From the NCBI GenBank assembly GCA_017881545.1, contig JADGQU010000170.1:1-5899 (forward strand): DNA of 5,899 nucleotides, in the 5' to 3' direction. The notes beneath the pieces were generated by a model. It worked only from the letters and a program-made list of their open reading frames with translations. It ran no database searches and was not told the origin of the DNA. The first letter of the stretch is position 1; every line of letters starts with the position of its first letter. Positions 1 to 5,899 of this stretch are shown piece by piece. Position numbers and translations under genes: made by a program. Source of the stretch: Gemmatimonadaceae bacterium (GTDB lineage: Bacteria; Gemmatimonadota; Gemmatimonadetes; Gemmatimonadales; Gemmatimonadaceae).

Positions 1-141
1 GCGCATTACCGGACTGACAGAAGCCGCGTCCCGTTGCAGTTTGCGAGCGCGCCGTGACTCGGCGGACCACCGCCCCGTAAAAAGGCCCCACAGTACGGCG
101 GAAATCGGTATTGCCGCCAGCGAGATCAGAGCGCCAGACAA
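1..141 (-). CDS. Possible small or N-terminal membrane-anchored protein, partial (runs off left edge)
   Basis: I do not recognise this protein. The minus-strand frame from a TTG at 141 stays open to the window edge, giving 47 residues. Residues 3-21 form a convincing hydrophobic helix (ALISLAAIPISAVLWGLF). A strongly basic stretch follows (RRARKLQRD, about residues 30-38). That pattern suits a single-pass anchor with a cytoplasmic basic side. TTG was preferred because GAGGTG (145-150) lies five bases upstream of it when counted from the AGG core. A GTG at 147 in the same frame is the alternative, but it has no Shine-Dalgarno of its own. The frame is open further upstream, to a stop near 240, without an ATG. 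If real, the gene diverges from the operon at 276 and the gap between holds both promoters. The short visible length and rare start codon keep confidence low. Confidence 0.35.
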   Translation of the reverse strand, partial: MSGALISLAAIPISAVLWGLFTGRWSAESRRARKLQRDAASVSPVMR

Positions 142-178
142 GTGCACCTCGGTGAAAGATAGAGAAGAATCTGTGAGA

Positions 179-198
179 CATGGTGTGGTAGTGCCATG
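179..198. repeat. Short inverted repeat in the operon leader region
   Basis: CATGG at 179-183 is answered by CCATG at 194-198 across a ten-base spacer. It lies about 80 bases before the first operon gene, in the non-coding gap. It could be a small operator or a weak hairpin. Five-base arms are easily found by chance in GC-rich DNA, so no function is claimed. Confidence 0.2.
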
Positions 199-257
199 GG
201 CATCCGCTATCTCGCAGCGCCCGTCACGGTGAGGAGATTATAGCAGCCGTACGGAAC

Positions 258-263
258 GGGAGG
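258..263 (+). promoter_or_regulatory. Ribosome-binding site for the asparagine-synthetase-like gene
   Basis: GGGAGG is a near-perfect Shine-Dalgarno core placed 12 bases before the ATG at 276. The spacer is T-rich (seven T in a row). The spacing is slightly long but acceptable. The site fixes the start of a protein that is short at its N terminus compared with its family. No ATG or GTG occurs upstream in this frame before the in-frame TAG at 189-191. Confidence 0.7.
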
Positions 264-275
264 TATTTTTTTCGC

Positions 276-1613
276 ATGAATCAGCACCTGCCGATTTCCC
301 GCGTCATCAACCTGATCTCTAAAGAGTCCCAGCGACTCTGGTCGGTTGACGAATCTGAAGCCCGCCGTTGGCTCCTCGCCGGCGACACCGACGCGGTGCT
401 CGGCATCGCCGGCTCATTCGCGCTGATAGCGCAGGAGGGCGAGCGCGTGGTGCTGGCACGAAGTCTCGATCGTCCTCTGCGATACTTTCTGGCGAAGTCC
501 ACAGATGGACCCGCACTGATCGTCGCCGAGCGCATCGACGAAATCGCCGCGGAGCTCGCGCGCCGTGGATGGGCGGCGCAGTTCCACCCCAGCTACTCGC
601 GCATGGTGCCCGCGCATCACATCACGACGCTGCGCCTGATCGGGTGCCCGGATCCCAATCCCGTTCACAAGCGCTTCTTCGACCCACCGCGCGGCACGCT
701 GCCAAAGGATTTGGATCTCATCGGCCGGCAGTACATCGAGGCGGTTTACAGCGAGCTGCGTCGCTGGCTCGCCGTGCAGGACCCGGCGGCGCCGATCGGC
801 GTTCCGTTTTCCGGGGGCATCGACAGCGGCGCGATTCTGCTCTGCCTCTACAAGCTGCTGCTCAACGAAGGGGCTTCGCCCGCGCGCTTGAAGGCATTCA
901 CGCTTTCAGTTGATGGAGAGGGAGAGGATGCGCGACAGGCACACGATTTCCTGCGCCGCACCAATCTCGAGATGCTCGGCGAGATCATCGACGTGTCCTC
1001 GAGCGTGCTCGATCCACTCCGCGCCGTGGCCGTGATCGAGGACTACAAACCCCTCGACGTCGAATGCGCAGCGGTGAACCTCGCGCTGCTCGCCGCGATT
1101 CGCGAGCGCTATGCGGACTGGCGGCTGCTGGTGGACGGCGACGGCGGCGATGAGAACCTCAAGGATTATCCGATCGAGGAGAACAGCGAGCTCACGATCC
1201 GGAGCGTCGTCAATAATCGCATGCTCTACCAGGAAGGATGGGGCGTCGACTCCATCAAGCATTCGCTTACCTACTCTGGCGGCTACAGTCGTGGCTGCGT
1301 TCGCAGCTACGCCTGCGCGCGCGAATACGGATTCGATGGCTTCAGTCCCTACATTCGGCCGTCTGTCATCGCCGTGGCCGAGGCGATTCCCTTCGCCGAG
1401 CTGACCGAGGGTTCGCACGAACGACTGTACGCATTGAAGGGAGAGATCGTCTCGCGCGGCGTTCGCGCTGTGCTCGGGCTCGAGATGCCGGTCTTTCCCA
1501 AGCGCCGGTTCCAGCACGGTTCGGTCTCGGCCACCGAGGCCGCCCGAGTGTTCCCGCAGGACGAGGCACGCTACCGCCGCCATTTCGAGACGCTGCACGC
1601 AGCCATCGTGTGA
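276..1613 (+). CDS. Asparagine-synthetase-like ATP pyrophosphatase with degenerate glutaminase domain
   Basis: This 445-residue protein belongs to the asparagine synthetase B superfamily. Residues 174-445 form the synthetase half. The pyrophosphate-loop motif SGGIDS is intact at 179-184. A second family motif, DGDGGDE (287-293), matches the GxGxDE segment, and a late basic motif PKRRFQHG (408-415) lies where family members carry conserved Lys/Arg. Residues 44-120 resemble only the last third of a class II glutamine amidotransferase domain (GSFAL, then LARSLDRPLRYF). The N-terminal part is missing, including the Cys-2 nucleophile that releases ammonia from glutamine. It should therefore still adenylate a carboxylate with ATP, but would use free ammonia or another amine, as beta-lactam synthetase and lasso-peptide cyclases do. 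It probably acts in the cytoplasm. The true substrate is unknown. The gene is the first of a tight three-gene operon and its stop overlaps the next start. Superfamily assignment is firm; the reaction is inferred. Confidence 0.9.
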   Translation: MNQHLPISRVINLISKESQRLWSVDESEARRWLLAGDTDAVLGIAGSFALIAQEGERVVLARSLDRPLRYFLAKSTDGPALIVAERIDEIAAELARRGWAAQFHPSYSRMVPAHHITTLRLIGCPDPNPVHKRFFDPPRGTLPKDLDLIGRQYIEAVYSELRRWLAVQDPAAPIGVPFSGGIDSGAILLCLYKLLLNEGASPARLKAFTLSVDGEGEDARQAHDFLRRTNLEMLGEIIDVSSSVLDPLRAVAVIEDYKPLDVECAAVNLALLAAIRERYADWRLLVDGDGGDENLKDYPIEENSELTIRSVVNNRMLYQEGWGVDSIKHSLTYSGGYSRGCVRSYACAREYGFDGFSPYIRPSVIAVAEAIPFAELTEGSHERLYALKGEIVSRGVRAVLGLEMPVFPKRRFQHGSVSATEAARVFPQDEARYRRHFETLHAAIV

Positions 1614-2557
1614 GCGCGTCCGTCGCCGATCGGCGGATTCGGAGCCTCCGCCCGCCCAAAGGCCACGCAGATCCGTACAAGGCGCACGGCTCCTCCATCG
1701 AGGAGGAGCGTCGGCCTGATGGGCAGATCGAGCGGGCGCTCACGGTCTTCCTCACGGGCGCCGAGTGCCCGTTCACGTGCTCGTTCTGCGACCTGTGGCA
1801 ATGGACGATCGACGGTCCCACGCCTCCGGGCGCACTGACCCACCAGTTGGAGAGCGTTCTCGAGGCGCTTGACGGCCCGGCGCCGGACCGACTCAAGCTT
1901 TACAACGCGAGCAATTTCTTCGACCAGCGCGCCGTTCCGACAGAGGACCTTCCCGGCATAGCGGCACTCGCAGCGCCGTTCGGCGGCGTCACCGTCGAGT
2001 CCCACGCCAACACGATCGGCCCGAAGACCCTCGCCTTCGCACGACAGATCTCGGGCCGGCTGGAAGTCGCCGTAGGGCTCGAGACGATTCATCCGGTCGC
2101 AGCCGCACAGCTCAATAAACGCCTCGACCTGGCGCGATTCGATGCTGCGGCGCGATTACTATCGGAGAACGGCATCGATCTCCGCGTCTTCGTACTTCTC
2201 GGCGCGCCCTACGTTCGCGTCGAAGACTCGGTCGAGTGGACGGTGCGCACCGTCGAGTACGCGGTCGCGCGCGGCGCGGCCGTCGTGTCGATCATTCCCG
2301 TACGGGGCGGGAATGGGGAGATCGAACGACTCCAGGCAGAAGGCCATTTCGTTCCGCCCACCTTGTCACAGCTCGAGGCGGCGCTCGACGGCTGCTTGCA
2401 GTTCACGAGCACGGTCGTGACCGCCGACTTGTGGGACGTCGAGCGGCTCCCCGCGTGCGAGCACTGCGGGCCGGCGCGGATCGAGCGCCTGCGACGGCTG
2501 AACATGACCGGGCGCGCAGAACCGGGGATCGCATGTCCAACATGCGCCGCGGCATAA
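1610..2557 (+). CDS. Radical SAM enzyme of unknown function with C-terminal CxxC pair
   Basis: A 315-residue radical SAM protein. The [4Fe-4S] cluster motif CPFTCSFC (CX3CX2C, Cys 53, 57, 60) follows a beta strand, ALTVFLTG, as in the first strand of the radical SAM barrel. GLET at 156-159 and the strand LRVFVLLGAP (191-200) fit later barrel strands. The C terminus carries two more cysteine pairs (CEHC 283-286, CPTC 309-312), which could bind zinc or an auxiliary iron-sulfur cluster. This is not the SPASM pattern, and no cobalamin-binding domain is present. The GTG at 1610 was chosen because it overlaps the upstream TGA in a GTGA junction, typical of translational coupling. The open frame runs back to 1238, but that extension lies over the upstream gene and has shadow-like Arg-rich composition. 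The enzyme presumably generates a 5'-deoxyadenosyl radical. Whether its target is a small molecule, a lipid, a peptide or RNA cannot be told. Confidence 0.9.
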   Translation: MSASVADRRIRSLRPPKGHADPYKAHGSSIEEERRPDGQIERALTVFLTGAECPFTCSFCDLWQWTIDGPTPPGALTHQLESVLEALDGPAPDRLKLYNASNFFDQRAVPTEDLPGIAALAAPFGGVTVESHANTIGPKTLAFARQISGRLEVAVGLETIHPVAAAQLNKRLDLARFDAAARLLSENGIDLRVFVLLGAPYVRVEDSVEWTVRTVEYAVARGAAVVSIIPVRGGNGEIERLQAEGHFVPPTLSQLEAALDGCLQFTSTVVTADLWDVERLPACEHCGPARIERLRRLNMTGRAEPGIACPTCAAA

Positions 2558-2560
2558 GAC

Positions 2561-2565
2561 AGGTG
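2561..2565 (+). promoter_or_regulatory. Ribosome-binding site for the flavin oxidoreductase gene
   Basis: AGGTG sits five bases before the GTG at 2571, inside the 13-base gap after the radical SAM stop codon. It supports the GTG start and translation from the same transcript as the two upstream genes. Confidence 0.5.
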
Positions 2566-2570
2566 ATCGC

Positions 2571-4172
2571 GTGACTGAATCGTGCGAGGTTGCCATCGTC
2601 GGCAGCGGGTTCGCCGGTTCCCTTCTGGCGCGCGTGCTCGCGGTGCTTGGCTACGACGTCGTTCTCTTCGAGCGCGGCACGCATCCCCGCTTCGCGATCG
2701 GTGAGTCGTCAACCCCGCTCGCGAATCTGTCGTTGGAGCGGATCGGGATCCGCTATGGGCTGGCGGACTGCTATAACCTGGCCACGCATGGGCGATGGCT
2801 CGAGCATTTCCCGGAGCTTCGCCGAGGTCTGAAACGAGGCTTCACGTACTACCGGCATCATCCGGGTAAGCCATTCGCCAATCGCGGCCTCGACTCGGAG
2901 CGACTCCTCGTCGCGGCTAGTCCCAGTGACTCGCTGTCGGATACGCACTGGCTGCGCGCCGACGTGGATCACCATTTCGTGCGCGAGGCCGTCGCCGCCG
3001 GCGTGGACTATCGCGACTGCGTGGATCTGACGAGTGCGGATGTCGGGACGGATTCCGTGCGCCTTGCGGGCAGTCGAAACGGCGCGCCGTTCGAGTTGCG
3101 GGCGAACTTCCTCATCGACGCGTCCGGCCCCCCCGGATTTCTCGCACGACAGCTTTCGATTCCCTCGGGTCTCGAGAACACCGAGACCCGTTCCGCGCTC
3201 GTCTTCAGTCACTTCGATGGCGTCCGACTGATGAAGGACGTCGTACCGGGGCTGCCGGAGGGTCCCTACCCCGATGATTGGGCCGCCGTCCATCATCTGA
3301 TCGACGAAGGCTGGATGTATTCACTCAGGTTCGACGACGGCGTCACCAGTGCAGGGTTTCTACTGACGCCCAAGGGCATTGCATCGTTGAAGTCATCGGA
3401 CACGAGCGATGCGGGGACGCTCTGGCGCGCAATGCTCGAGCGGTACCCCACCCTCGCGAGCGCGTTCGCCGACGCGACGCCGGTCATGCCGATCGCGTTT
3501 CTTCCAGTCATTCAGCACCGCCTGACGCGCGCCGCCGGCGAGCGGTGGGCGCTAATGCCGCACACTTTCGCGTTCGTCGATCCGTTGTTTTCGACGGGGA
3601 TCGCCTGGGGTCTCCGCGCCGTCGAGCGACTGGCGCTCGCCTTCGAGTCCGCTGCGCAAGGGAAACGAGTGCCCGACGTTGAACTGCTCACCCGATACGA
3701 CGCTGCCCTCGGAGCGGAGGCGGATCAGATCGATCTAGTCGTCGCCGGCGCGTACGAGGCCATGGCACATTTTGATCTGTTCGCCGCGCAAGCGATGCTC
3801 TATTTCACCACGGTTTCGTTCGCCGAGGTTAGCCAGCGACTCAAACCGACCGAAGCCGCCGCGTGGAGGGGATTCCTCGGCGTGGGTGATCCCGTGTTGG
3901 GGCCGCTGCCGCGCGAAGCACTGCGCCGGCTCAAGCGGATCGCCGACAGCCGTGGCGGAGTCGGCACATCGGATTCTCGCCGTGGATTCAAAGATTGGCT
4001 CACCCACGCGATCGCGCCGCGCAACATCGCCGGGCTCGCCGACCCGGCGCGGCGGAACCTTTACCCGGTGGACTTCGATGCCCTCATCGAGGGGCATGCA
4101 CTGTTGGGGATGACGCGGGATCAGGTTCTCCAGGGACTGCCGGCGCTGCGCGGGATAGGGGCTCCCGCTTGA
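2571..4172 (+). CDS. FAD-dependent oxidoreductase, flavin-dependent-halogenase-like superfamily
   Basis: This 533-residue flavoprotein begins with an FAD-binding Rossmann fold: VAIVGSGFAGS (7-17, GxGxxG) ending in the acidic FER at 33-35. GESSTP (44-49) is the segment characteristic of flavin-dependent halogenases and their relatives. DASGPPG (183-189) and FVDPLFSTGIAWG (335-347) are further FAD-contact motifs of the p-hydroxybenzoate-hydroxylase-like fold. Lys88, or a neighbour in GLKRGFTYYRH, may correspond to the halogenase active-site lysine, but this needs alignment. The halogenase signature WxWxIP is not present: the matching stretch reads EGWMYSLRF (246-254). The glutamate of tryptophan halogenases (PLESTG) is Phe here (PLFSTG). 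It is therefore more likely a monooxygenase, dehydrogenase or reductase than a proven halogenase. The last 150 residues are mostly helical-looking and unassigned. There is no signal peptide, so a cytoplasmic location is expected. It is the last gene of the operon. Confidence 0.88.
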   Translation: MTESCEVAIVGSGFAGSLLARVLAVLGYDVVLFERGTHPRFAIGESSTPLANLSLERIGIRYGLADCYNLATHGRWLEHFPELRRGLKRGFTYYRHHPGKPFANRGLDSERLLVAASPSDSLSDTHWLRADVDHHFVREAVAAGVDYRDCVDLTSADVGTDSVRLAGSRNGAPFELRANFLIDASGPPGFLARQLSIPSGLENTETRSALVFSHFDGVRLMKDVVPGLPEGPYPDDWAAVHHLIDEGWMYSLRFDDGVTSAGFLLTPKGIASLKSSDTSDAGTLWRAMLERYPTLASAFADATPVMPIAFLPVIQHRLTRAAGERWALMPHTFAFVDPLFSTGIAWGLRAVERLALAFESAAQGKRVPDVELLTRYDAALGAEADQIDLVVAGAYEAMAHFDLFAAQAMLYFTTVSFAEVSQRLKPTEAAAWRGFLGVGDPVLGPLPREALRRLKRIADSRGGVGTSDSRRGFKDWLTHAIAPRNIAGLADPARRNLYPVDFDALIEGHALLGMTRDQVLQGLPALRGIGAPA

Positions 4173-4239
4173 ATCCAACCTGAACCGAATAGCAGGGCGA
4201 GCGGGGCGAGGTCGTTTATCGCTTGGCGCCTCTCGTAGA
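4173..4239. other. Convergent intergenic spacer, no clear terminator
   Basis: These 67 bases separate the stop of the flavin oxidoreductase gene from the stop of the convergent transporter gene. A terminator for both strands would be expected here. The best pairing found is CGAGCG (about 4199-4204) with CGCTTG (4220-4225), a six-pair stem including one G-T pair and a loop of about 15 bases, with no T-tract after it. This is too weak to call a terminator. Confidence 0.4.
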
Positions 4240-5874
4240 TCACCCCGTGAGTGCCGTTCTTGTTTCCCTCGTCCCAAGCTGCTCGGCCGTGATCTCCTCT
4301 AACTGGCGATTGCGAGTCTCCGGGCCGAAGAAGGTTATGGCCAGTGCCGCGAGCGCCAGCGGCAACGCCCCGATGAGGGCCGTGCCGGCAATAGAAGGCG
4401 GCGCGACCGCAATCACGACAAGCGCGATGATCGCCACGCCGCCTGCCTTGCTGATGCCGGCCGCCAACCCGGTGCCGCGAGACCGCAGGCGCGTCGGGAA
4501 GATCTCCGTGCTGTACGCGGAGAGCACCGCGACCACCGAGCTGATGCCCCAGATCGGCATGATGAGCAGAGCGTAAAGCAGGACCTTGTTTGTCGCCACC
4601 GAATTGCCGGCCACGACAAACCCGAACAACGACAATGCCGTGAGTGAGGTCACAAGAATCAGTGTCTTCTTGCTGCTCCAGAACCCGTAGAGCCAGGCGA
4701 CCAGAAAATTGAGCGGAAATCCGATGATCGCGGAATTGCGGAGCAACCGATTCGCTTCTCCCTCAGCAAATCCAAGTTTCTGCAGATTGGACGGGATCCA
4801 CAGCTGAAACCCGAACGACACCAGGCCGACGCCCAGACCCAACAGCACGACGACGACTGTTGCGCGTAGAAATGGTGGCCGGAAAAGTTGCCCAAGCCCG
4901 CTGCCCGCCCTGGATTCCGGGTCGATCAGGGGTTCCGGCTCGCTCACGATGACTGCGCCGTACCGCTTCATGATTGCCGCGGCTTCGTCCGTTCGCCCGT
5001 GCGCGAGCAGAAAGCGCGGCGATTCGGGAATCCAGCGGCTCAGAAGAATCAGAAGCACGCCGGTCGGGAAACCGATCAGCCACAGGATGCGCCAGCTCAG
5101 TGACGGCACCAACGCCGCGGCCAGCCAGCTGGTGACGATGTACGCGCCGGCCACATCTCCGCCAATCAGCACCAGCAGCCAACCCCGATGCCGCGCGGGA
5201 ATTGTCTCTGCCATGATCGTGAACATGATCGGGAGCATGCCGCCCACGCCCAAGCCCATGACGAAGCACATGACCATGTTCAGGGCGAAGCTGGGCATCG
5301 AGCCGCAGATGCTCGTCGCGATGAACGTCATCGCTGCCATGAGGATGGAAGGACGGCGACCCAACCGGTCGCCCAGCCAACCCCAGAGAAAGGAGCCGAG
5401 CACGGTACCGGTGATCCCGGCGAGGGGCAAGAGCGCCGCGGGAATGCTTCCTGCCGCGTGAAGCGGAGATTTCAGCCCGTACTCCCGGGTCATGCCCGGC
5501 AACACGAATGACAATGTTGCCGGCTTCATCACGTCAATCGTTACGGCGGCCGCCATGACGAGCATGAGCGCGACGTGCGCGGAGCTTATCGGCACCTCAT
5601 CCAGCGCCCGCACCCGTATGTGCACGTGGGACGCCCGCGCCTGGGGGTCATCCCGCGGAATCAATCCATAGAAGGTCCCGGCGAGCCCCGTCACAATCAG
5701 TACCATGCCGACGATCATGCCAACGTCCAACGGCATCCCCGCCAAACGGTAACCCATATCACGGGCTTGCACGTACATCGGGAGATGGAGGATGACACCG
5801 GCAATGACTGCCACGACGCCAGCCCAAAAGACTCCCGGATGCGCGAACGTCGTGCCTCGGTCAGTTGCCTCCAT
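4240..5874 (-). CDS. Major facilitator superfamily transporter with two-helix N-terminal extension
   Basis: A 544-residue integral membrane transporter of the sugar-porter/organic-acid-like MFS type. The loop 2-3 motif A is clear (GWLGDRLGRRPSI, 165-177). PESPRFLL (283-290) after helix 6, AETIPARHRG (222-231) and TEIFPTRLRSRGTG (456-469) are the repeated signatures of this group. The protein ends in a cytoplasmic tail after FGPET (516-520). Twelve hydrophobic segments lie between about 100 and 517. Two more, at about 15-35 and 48-72, form an extension not usual for the family, which explains the length against the usual 430-470 residues. The ATG at 5874 has an in-frame TAG two codons upstream, so the frame cannot begin earlier. 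No good Shine-Dalgarno is visible before it. The substrate (sugar, aromatic acid or other) cannot be deduced. The gene is convergent with the three-gene operon, with its promoter beyond the right edge. Confidence 0.9.
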   Translation of the reverse strand: MEATDRGTTFAHPGVFWAGVVAVIAGVILHLPMYVQARDMGYRLAGMPLDVGMIVGMVLIVTGLAGTFYGLIPRDDPQARASHVHIRVRALDEVPISSAHVALMLVMAAAVTIDVMKPATLSFVLPGMTREYGLKSPLHAAGSIPAALLPLAGITGTVLGSFLWGWLGDRLGRRPSILMAAMTFIATSICGSMPSFALNMVMCFVMGLGVGGMLPIMFTIMAETIPARHRGWLLVLIGGDVAGAYIVTSWLAAALVPSLSWRILWLIGFPTGVLLILLSRWIPESPRFLLAHGRTDEAAAIMKRYGAVIVSEPEPLIDPESRAGSGLGQLFRPPFLRATVVVVLLGLGVGLVSFGFQLWIPSNLQKLGFAEGEANRLLRNSAIIGFPLNFLVAWLYGFWSSKKTLILVTSLTALSLFGFVVAGNSVATNKVLLYALLIMPIWGISSVVAVLSAYSTEIFPTRLRSRGTGLAAGISKAGGVAIIALVVIAVAPPSIAGTALIGALPLALAALAITFFGPETRNRQLEEITAEQLGTRETRTALTG

Positions 5875-5899
5875 CGGCTACAAAGTATCCGGCGGGCCT

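Noticed and set aside
41..232. Plus-strand 63-residue reading frame, considered as a leader or precursor peptide
   Set aside because: No Shine-Dalgarno, no coherent leader/core composition and no membrane or glycine-rich pattern. A more protein-like frame lies on the opposite strand.
906..1598. Long 230-residue minus-strand frame
   Set aside because: It lies fully antisense to the asparagine-synthetase-like gene, has low-complexity Arg/Ala/Val-rich composition and shows no motif. It is a GC-rich shadow.
1238..1609. N-terminal extension of the radical SAM frame back to an ATG at 1238
   Set aside because: It would overlap the upstream gene by 376 bases and reads as Arg-rich nonsense. The GTG at 1610 in a GTGA junction is the natural start.
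276..4172. Lasso-peptide biosynthetic cluster, suggested by the cyclase-like asparagine synthetase homologue
   Set aside because: No precursor peptide, PqqD-like recognition element or transglutaminase-like leader peptidase is encoded next to it, and radical SAM plus flavin oxidoreductase is not the usual lasso set.
2571..4172. Calling the flavoprotein a tryptophan halogenase
   Set aside because: The WxWxIP motif and the catalytic glutamate position are not conserved, so only superfamily membership is supported.
4173..4239. Rho-independent terminator between the convergent genes
   Set aside because: The best stem is six pairs with one G-T and a long loop, and no T-run follows on either strand.

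Overview
This is a high-GC bacterial window that is almost fully coding, with frequent GTG starts and tightly packed genes. The look fits a soil- or sediment-type high-GC lineage. Planctomycetota, Gemmatimonadota, Acidobacteriota and Myxococcota are all compatible, and the sequence alone does not decide between them. No RNA genes, CRISPR arrays, insertion sequences or long repeats were seen.

Layout. Positions 1-275 are mostly non-coding. A possible small membrane-protein gene reads leftwards off the window edge (1-141, minus strand, tentative). The rest is the leader of the first clear gene and contains a short inverted repeat and a GGGAGG ribosome-binding site. Positions 276-4172 hold three plus-strand genes packed like an operon. 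The first is an asparagine-synthetase-like ATP pyrophosphatase with a cut-down N-terminal glutaminase region (276-1613). The second is a radical SAM enzyme whose GTG start overlaps the previous stop by four bases (1610-2557). The third is a flavin-dependent oxidoreductase of the halogenase-like superfamily, 13 bases further on (2571-4172). A 67-base spacer (4173-4239) separates this operon from a convergent gene on the minus strand. That gene (4240-5874) encodes a major facilitator superfamily transporter of the sugar-porter-like type with an unusual two-helix N-terminal extension.

How the genes may work together. The trio combines an ATP-dependent acyl-adenylating/amide-forming type of enzyme, a radical SAM enzyme and an FAD-dependent oxidase or monooxygenase. 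That combination suggests a small biosynthetic or modification pathway, but no scaffold-making enzyme (polyketide synthase, NRPS, or RiPP precursor with recognition element) lies in the window. Each of the three proteins departs from the characterised members of its superfamily: no glutaminase nucleophile in the first, an extra C-terminal CxxC pair in the second, and no halogenase signature in the third. The trio is therefore the best candidate here for an undescribed system. The transporter is convergent and has its own promoter outside the window, so a link to the trio is only possible.
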